A stretch of DNA of 64,000 nt from Apoda limacodes (lineage: Eukaryota > Arthropoda > Insecta > Lepidoptera > Limacodidae), in NCBI GenBank assembly GCA_946406115.1, contig OX291556.1, positions 10,756,501-10,820,500 on the forward strand. Direction: 5' to 3'. This document shows positions 58,196-64,000 of the stretch, one piece after another. The stretch's first letter is position 1, and each line of letters begins with the position of its first letter. Under the pieces are notes generated by a model. That model did not search any database, was not told the origin of the DNA, and saw only the letters and a list, made by a program, of their open reading frames with translations. The translations under genes and the position numbers were made by a program.

Positions 58196-58846
58196 GTATA
58201 GATCGCGGCACGTAAGTTGAACCAAAATGGCGGTCCTCCACGCAGGTACAGTTACGGGCAATAGTACTAACAAATGTATTGTGCGTGACCTGTAATTTCT
58301 TATATTTTATGATCTTATTATGTAGCCATGTACTTACTGTCTTGCACTGCCCTGCGCCCGCCACACGAGACTACAGTTATTACGTCTCATGTACCCAGTA
58401 ATTATATCTTATGAAGTGAATTTGTTAAAAAAAAGTTTTGATTAATACATAACTAGAATTGTCATAAATACGTAATATCGGATCATCTTACAAGTTATTG
58501 TACTTTTTGAACGACACTGGCCTGGGAAGTGGTCGTTAGGTATAATAAAATGTAACAGTTAAAAAATAAGAATTTCATAAAACACTAAAGAGTTAAAAGT
58601 TGTAAATGTTTTTTAAACACTCTCACTCATTGGTAACGGCATGACACCATCTACATAATTTTGAATTGGCATAAACTCCAGCCAGAAGTTCCGACTTTGA
58701 AAACTTAAGTGCGTGATTGTACCCCAGGGCCTGTGTTGCTATGGTTACGCGCTGACCCTCGTGTCGCACCGCATTCCCAACCTTAATAGACCCGGAAATG
58801 TGTTACTGCGCATAGTTCAACTTACGTGGCGCGACTTAAACCTATA
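58196..58846. mobile_element. Terminal-inverted-repeat element, copy D1
   Basis: The left end GCGGCACGTAAGTTGAAC (58204) pairs with the right end GTTCAACTTACGTGGCGCG. Positions 58366-58840 match 61690-62130 in reverse (GTGCGTGATTGTACCCCAGG region, ACGACACTGGCCTGGGAAG, GTAATTATATCTTATG). No frame is conserved between the copies. Confidence 0.55.
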
Positions 58847-58917
58847 TACCTACCGCTTTAGGACATACGGACAGATATGACGAAACTGTAAAATAGCTAC
58901 CGGTCTTAATCCTCACA

Positions 58918-59200
58918 TAAAAAAAAACCGGGCAAGTACGAGTCGGACTCGGGTACCGAGGGTTCCGTACCTACCACTATTTACGTAATTTACAAACACT
59001 AACAAAAACAAAAAGTGTGCCGTTAAGCGGTCAGCCACAGTATTACTGACCAAGCCCGACGTTGCTTAACTTTGAATATTGTTTCCAAAAAACAAATGTC
59101 TTACTGTTTCGCTTAATAATAGCTAGATGACGCTGTAACGGTGATTTAAGATGGTAAATGGCTCGGGCCCGTCTCGAACTTGGTCAGTTTTTATTATTTG
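58918..59200 (-). mobile_element. 5S-rRNA-derived SINE-like element, copy 4
   Basis: Minus strand: CAAAGTTAAGCAACGTCGGG, CTTGGTCAGTAATACTGTGG, CTGACCGCTTAACGGCACAC, then the linker and GGTACGGAACCCTCGGTACC, CGAGTCCGACTCGTACTTGC. The upstream part TTACAGCGTCATCTAGCTAT is shared with copy 1. Confidence 0.65.
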
Positions 59201-61154
59201 TTGTTATACTTTAGAGTTCACACAGACTATGACTAGACTATGACTATCATGCAAAATTGAAGCTTGTATGTGATACTGTTTTTATTATAGAGTAACTAGC
59301 CTTTTAAGTTTGTACCCTGTGCTGCCAAGCGCCGCGCTCGAATTCGAACGTATTATGTATTAGTATTCATAACGCTATAATTTATTTTTTTAAAATGTAA
59401 CATGGTTCATCTAAGTTACTTTCGATGGAATTTGTACATTTTTTTTTATTTTCCGTCCATATTTTTAAGTTGGTCAACTATTATTTATTAAGTTGTGAAG
59501 CCTACTTAGCTGTGATAGTTTTCCTTTTAAGTTCGTTGTATATGCTACTTCCATGATTTTTTCACACATCCAAGAACAGCCATTTAACTGGCAGTGGGAG
59601 GAAACTGGGCTCTAACAAAAATTTGCATTTTAAAACTTAATGTTTCGCAAACGCATCACTGAATCGAAAAATGGTTTCACACACCCTCAATATTTAAACG
59701 AGCTATCCAACGGTACCCCACGGTATGGGGTAGACGAGAAAAAATAATTCATCCCAACTTTACGTGTATGAGGCCCCTAAAAAATGCATAAATTGTCAAA
59801 ACAGTCATCGGATTTGTAAGGCCTACCGTGCATACTGTGCACTGTTAAAATTCCGTGCGTTTTTTCTCAAAGATGTTAACGACACAACTTAAGTGCGCGC
59901 AATCCGAGATTCCTGAGATTTACTACACATTTGTTGGTGTGCCTTTCCACACGGAATTTTTGCACTCTATGGACTTGGGTATATGAAAAAAAAAATCGCA
60001 ATAGTGCTCGAAACGCGGTTTTGAAAATATGTTCTCATTACGCATTTTACAGATAAAAGTTTTTTTTTTATTTTTACTGATAGCGTCGTAAGCTTTTAAC
60101 AAATTTTAAGGCCAATAATTCCTACCAAACTCTTTACAATTAAAATTCAAAACGCGTTCCAAAAGTGATGCATTTAACGATTTTGAAAACGCACCGCAGC
60201 AGTGCACCCAGCCTTAGAATGTTGAGTTGACAACTAGACTACCCATCATATATGTACGTTTGCAAGTATTACAATGCGAAGCGATAATGCTAACGTATAT
60301 TGTTTTTTTTATCCCATTTACAGTGATGCCTGTGTCACGCACACCTGTCTAAAATAATACAACTGAAGACATTTACTCGCCTAACTGGCCAATGATTTTT
60401 TTGGACCAATCCCTACTAAATTTAAAGGTGACCAATCCGTAAGTTTACCCTTCCTGATATATGTTAAAAATATCTAAATCGGTTTATTAAATGACGGTGT
60501 TTTAACATTAGAAAAAACACAACCAAATTAAGAACCTCCTCCTTTTTTGAAGTGGGTAAAAAACAAAACAGATTTCCTGTTATTGGATGTTTAATCTATT
60601 GAAATATTCACATCAGGATTATATCTAAGTAATACAGAAAATATAGACTTTTGAATTTTTCTGCTGTTCTCTCCCAGCGAGTTCATTATATACGAGAACC
60701 TAACTATAATCGTTCTTTGCCTGTGCCCATCAAGTGAATTCACTAGAGGGTTATTCAGATAATTAACTCTCTTTACATATTGTATCACCTCATGAGATGG
60801 AGTACGCAAGTAGCATTTAATAAAGTTGGAGCGAGCGCAAACAGCCTTACTCAAAGTTATAACATTCAAGCTATTTCGCTATTCCACCGCTGAATTACAC
60901 AAAGCTATGATGTTTTAACAATGAGGCAACTTTTTATCAGAAACACGGTCTACACTCAACATTCTGAATATCTCGATCGATGAAATGAATATTGAAATAG
61001 TAATATTGAATTAAAAGTGGGTAACATATCAATCAGCTCCTCTCGTAAAAGCTTGGAAAGTTTTACAATACATTGCCTTTTTAACTTCCGGATTTGTCTC
61101 GAAATAATTTTTCGGAGGTTACAACGTGTGGTTAACACAAGAAAAAACTTATAC
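59201..61154. other. Non-coding stretch
   Basis: A minus-strand frame of about 90 codons at 60591-60869 has a fairly protein-like composition but no ATG at its start and no motif. Nothing else is supported. Confidence 0.4.
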
Positions 61155-61218
61155 CTGCGCAAAGGCTGGCGCTCTGAACTGGCAGCGTGTAAACGACCGC
61201 CCTGCGCCATGCTGCCAT
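61155..61218 (-). CDS. Weak candidate first exon
   Basis: On the minus strand two ATGs (61218 and 61210) open GC-rich frames that run into TTTGCGCAG|GTATAAG, a good donor site, with intron 5' end at 61154. The first frame reads MAAWRRAVVYTLPVQSASLC, which looks like a targeting or signal peptide; the second reads MAQGGRLHAASSERQPLRR. No downstream exon was found and there is no clear promoter. It may be chance. Confidence 0.15.
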
Positions 61219-61689
61219 GTTCTATAAATGGAAAACATATCTATATAGTATTACTGTTTTTTTGTAAGAAAATAAATGTTTTGTTGGTTTACATTATTAT
61301 GTGACCAAAGTACATAAATTTACAGTTTCTGAATATTTGTCAATCACCCTAATAGAACAATATTTACGCGAAAACTGGCTGAATATTTTATGGCTAGAAG
61401 TAGCCAGTTTATAAAAACGGCTAGTAAGTTACAGGAAAATCAAAAACATAAGTAGTTTGATGCTTCGAAGCATTTCAATAAAGACGATCGAACGCTGTGT
61501 GTTTAAAACTTAAAGTAACGTAATTATTACGTTTCATAACTCAAAGCACGATTATTGACTGCTACTGATTAATATTATAAATCAACTTCGCCTTTGATCT
61601 CATCGTAATTAGTATTCATAAAGGGCTCTTAATATTATTCTTTCATAATTATTACAAACACATAATTTATGACCATCAAGACAACTAGG
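61219..61689. other. Non-coding stretch
   Basis: Nothing supported. Confidence 0.45.
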
Positions 61690-62130
61690 TATAAGTCGCG
61701 GCACGTAAGTTGAAACGTTCGCAGTAACACATTTGCGGGTCCATTGAGGTGGGCAATGCGGTGCGACGCGAGGAGCATCGCGTTATCATAGCAACGCAGG
61801 CCATCACGCACTTAAGTTTTCATAAAGTATTAAAAGTCAGAACTCCTGGCCCAAGTTCTGGTGCTATAGAAGGTATTATGTCATAACCAATGAGTGACAG
61901 TGATATATTAATATACAAAATAATTATATCTTTTAATCCCTTAGTGTTTTATGAAATCCTTATTTTTATAATTGTTAAATTTCATTATACCTAACGACCA
62001 CTTCCCATATCACCACTGTTGTTCAAGAAGTACAATAACTTGAGAGATGCTCCGATATTACGTAACTTTTTTAATAAATTTACTTTCAAAATAAGATATA
62101 ATTACTGGATATTTGAGTCGTAATAACTGT
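61690..62130. mobile_element. Inverted partner of D1, copy D2
   Basis: Starts AAGTCGCGGCACGTAAGTTG and follows D1 in reverse to about 62130. The second terminal repeat seen in D1 (58204) is not present, so D2 is truncated. Confidence 0.6.
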
Positions 62131-62208
62131 CATCTCCTGTACGTCGTATTAAGTACTTAGTTTCATAATAACTAAGGGAAAAAATGAGGCCATGCACGAA
62201 ACATTCGT

Positions 62209-62395
62209 TAGTACTATCCTACTAATATTATAAACGTGAAAGTTTGTAAGTATGGATGTTTGTTACTTAATAACGCTTCAGCCACTGGACGGATCGGGAT
62301 GGAACTTGGCACACCTATAGATTAGGTCGTGGAATAACACATAGGCTACTTTTTATACCGAAAAATTTAAAAGTTCCCGCGGGAATAACTAAACA
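62209..62395 (+). mobile_element. Helitron fragment, 5' part
   Basis: TCCTACTAATATTATAAACG, then GATGTTTGTTACTTAATAAC and GTTCCCGCGGGAATAACT match the Helitron at 41955. The 3' hairpin end is missing. Confidence 0.65.
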
Positions 62396-63273
62396 TTTTT
62401 GACTTGAATTTGACGATATTTAACAAATAGTTACGACACGCAGACTTTATACTTTTTGCCCCTTAGATCTTAGAAACTAAAAAAGATAAGGCAAGGTAAG
62501 GCAAATAGTATTGTCTTTCAAATAAAATATTACGAATAATTATAAATTTTTATTTGAAAAAAAATTTAAATTAAATTTAAACTTAAAATTTATATTCTTG
62601 CCGAATTCTTTGTCGCGAAAACTATGTTAGGGAACTAATAAAAGAAGTTGCAAGACTGTACACATGTTGTGTTAGCTCAGGACAACTTTTTGAGTGTGTA
62701 TCTAACTTATATCGTAAAATGTTGTGTACCAGTGCAGTCATGCTACTAAACTATTTCGGTAGTCGCAAGTAAGCTTCTAGAGATGTAATTCCTGTATTAC
62801 CTAGGTAACATAACATACTTACTTTGTGGTATGTTATGAAAAGTACAGTACAACAGACTTGCATACAATCGGTTTGCGGTATGAATCATATTAACTTTAA
62901 TATGCTGAGTCTAAAAAGTCCAAAAAATAAACAGACTCACAAAATCTGGACTAAAATAGGTGGTGTAGGTACGTCGCCTGTTGCTTTTGATTAGAATTGT
63001 CAGCTTTACCATATACCCTCCATTCAAAAGCACAGCACTTAATGTCCTGGGGGTGTCCTTCACGGGTGCCTTGGGCTCGGAATGGGTGGTGTTATAGTGG
63101 AGTAATTATTTTGATTAACCTCATTGACAATAATCTTAATAGAAAAACAGCAGGTTAGGCGAAGTGTAAACACGTAGACCAACCCTATTTTTTATACTTT
63201 TCTTATTTTGTAAACAAAATTATAACCTCAAAAAAAGGAAAAGTATGATTTAAATAAGAATGGTTGCTTTTTA
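62396..63273. other. Non-coding stretch
   Basis: 62640-62700 has a weak resemblance to 57285-57350. No gene supported. Confidence 0.4.
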
Positions 63274-63570
63274 CTATTTCTTCACATAAATTTTTAAATT
63301 TAATAAACTAGAAATGCAGTCTATGATTAAATTTAAGTTAAAGTAAATCGAAACTGTTTGAAATAAAAAAAACAAACGCATGCCAAAAATTTGAGCACCT
63401 CTTCTCTTGGCCCGGCACAAAAACAAGATTGTCGAACGGATGAGCTCATTACATTCATAAGGCATACTCATGAAAAACTGCTGCGTAATATCACACAAGA
63501 TGTTCAAGGGTTCCGCAAGACACTGAGAAACGAAACGAGCCCGCGCTGAATATTTTATCGCCACTTTCAT
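63274..63570 (-). CDS. Unassigned open frame, 98 codons
   Basis: From ATG at 63570 the frame encodes MKVAIKYSARARFVSQC, LAEPLNILCDITQQFFMS, LIRSTILFLCRAKRRGAQ and then a hydrophobic, AT-driven end (FFLFQTVSIYFNLNLIID). The first two thirds are GC-richer than the surroundings and not repetitive. I do not recognise it, there is no splice site or poly(A) signal that decides, and it may be a conserved non-coding patch or chance. The frame can be extended 13 codons upstream without another ATG. From 63610 to 64000 I see nothing. Confidence 0.2.
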   Translation of the reverse strand: MKVAIKYSARARFVSQCLAEPLNILCDITQQFFMSMPYECNELIRSTILFLCRAKRRGAQIFGMRLFFLFQTVSIYFNLNLIIDCISSLLNLKIYVKK

Positions 63571-64000
63571 TTTGTAAAAAACGCGTTCGAGGGATGTTAC
63601 TTCTTTCAACGTAAAATATTGTACGCCGGGGAGATGCTTCCTTTAAATGGAGTATTTACTTACGTCTTATAGTTTAAGTATGTAAGTTTATTTGGTTGTG
63701 CTTTATAAAGTCCATAGTTTAAAAGGTTCAATATTGTATTCACATATGTACATAAGTTCATGGACACATACCAACACACATAATTTTTTCTTTCATATTT
63801 GTGTATCATTGGTCAAAAACCCAGTCACGTAGAAGTTTGCACGGAATCAGGATAATAGTATTCTTTGTTCATATAACTATCTCTGTGTCAAAAATCAAGT
63901 CAATTGTATCTGCACCGTTACGGCAACTACGTGAAAAATTTAGTCCAACGGGAACTCTGGGTCGGAATGAATAATAGGTTCCTACTGTATATAATTCTTA

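Overview
The window looks like gene-poor, AT-rich genomic DNA from a moth or butterfly. No marker gene is present. The call rests on repeats I recognise by sequence style: a CR1/Jockey-type LINE with the usual lepidopteran 3' tail, a Bombyx-type mariner fragment, RTE-type LINE 3' ends, Helitron ends with the GCGGGC...GCC...CTAGT style, tRNA-derived SINEs and an interspersed family sharing a tail with 5S-derived SINE-like pieces. All family names are from memory; no database was searched. Some 64-kb spans in such genomes carry no complete conserved gene, and this seems to be one.

Layout. 0-15 kb: repeat fragments (Helitron, LINE 3' ends, mariner, several small inverted-repeat elements, a 51-bp tandem repeat) and one convincing gene piece, a Pro/Gly/His-only terminal exon at 5491-5618 with a splice acceptor, a stop and a polyadenylation signal. 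15.7-52 kb: the main structural feature, a diverged tandem segmental duplication. Unit 1 is about 15.7-26.5 kb and unit 2 about 26.8-52.0 kb. The same anchors occur in the same order in both: RTE tail, block A, block I, a second A-like block, block B, a small anchor, block C. Block I is inverted in one unit. Unit 2 is swollen by insertions, including a 3.5-kb LINE with a broken ORF2 (32.6-36.2 kb), a 14-copy minisatellite (28.75-29.45 kb), a Helitron and a tRNA-type SINE. Within the duplicated blocks there are islands of near-perfect identity (83/83 bp in C, 111/112 bp in I) that stand out from their surroundings. 47.5-50.7 kb holds a degenerate Crypton-like tyrosine-recombinase gene and a plausible small gene or last exon on the minus strand (50426-50650). 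53-64 kb holds a perfect 197-bp tandem duplication, a cluster of 5S-rRNA-derived elements, a tRNA-type SINE, an inverted pair of 450-bp repeats and a second Helitron fragment.

There is no operon or pathway to assemble. Most open frames are chance frames or transposon remnants. The items most worth a second look are the tandem duplication with its conserved non-coding cores, the proline-rich exon, the minus-strand 74-codon frame, and the 5S-derived repeats. Percent identities are by eye; boundaries of diverged repeats are approximate to a few tens of bases.
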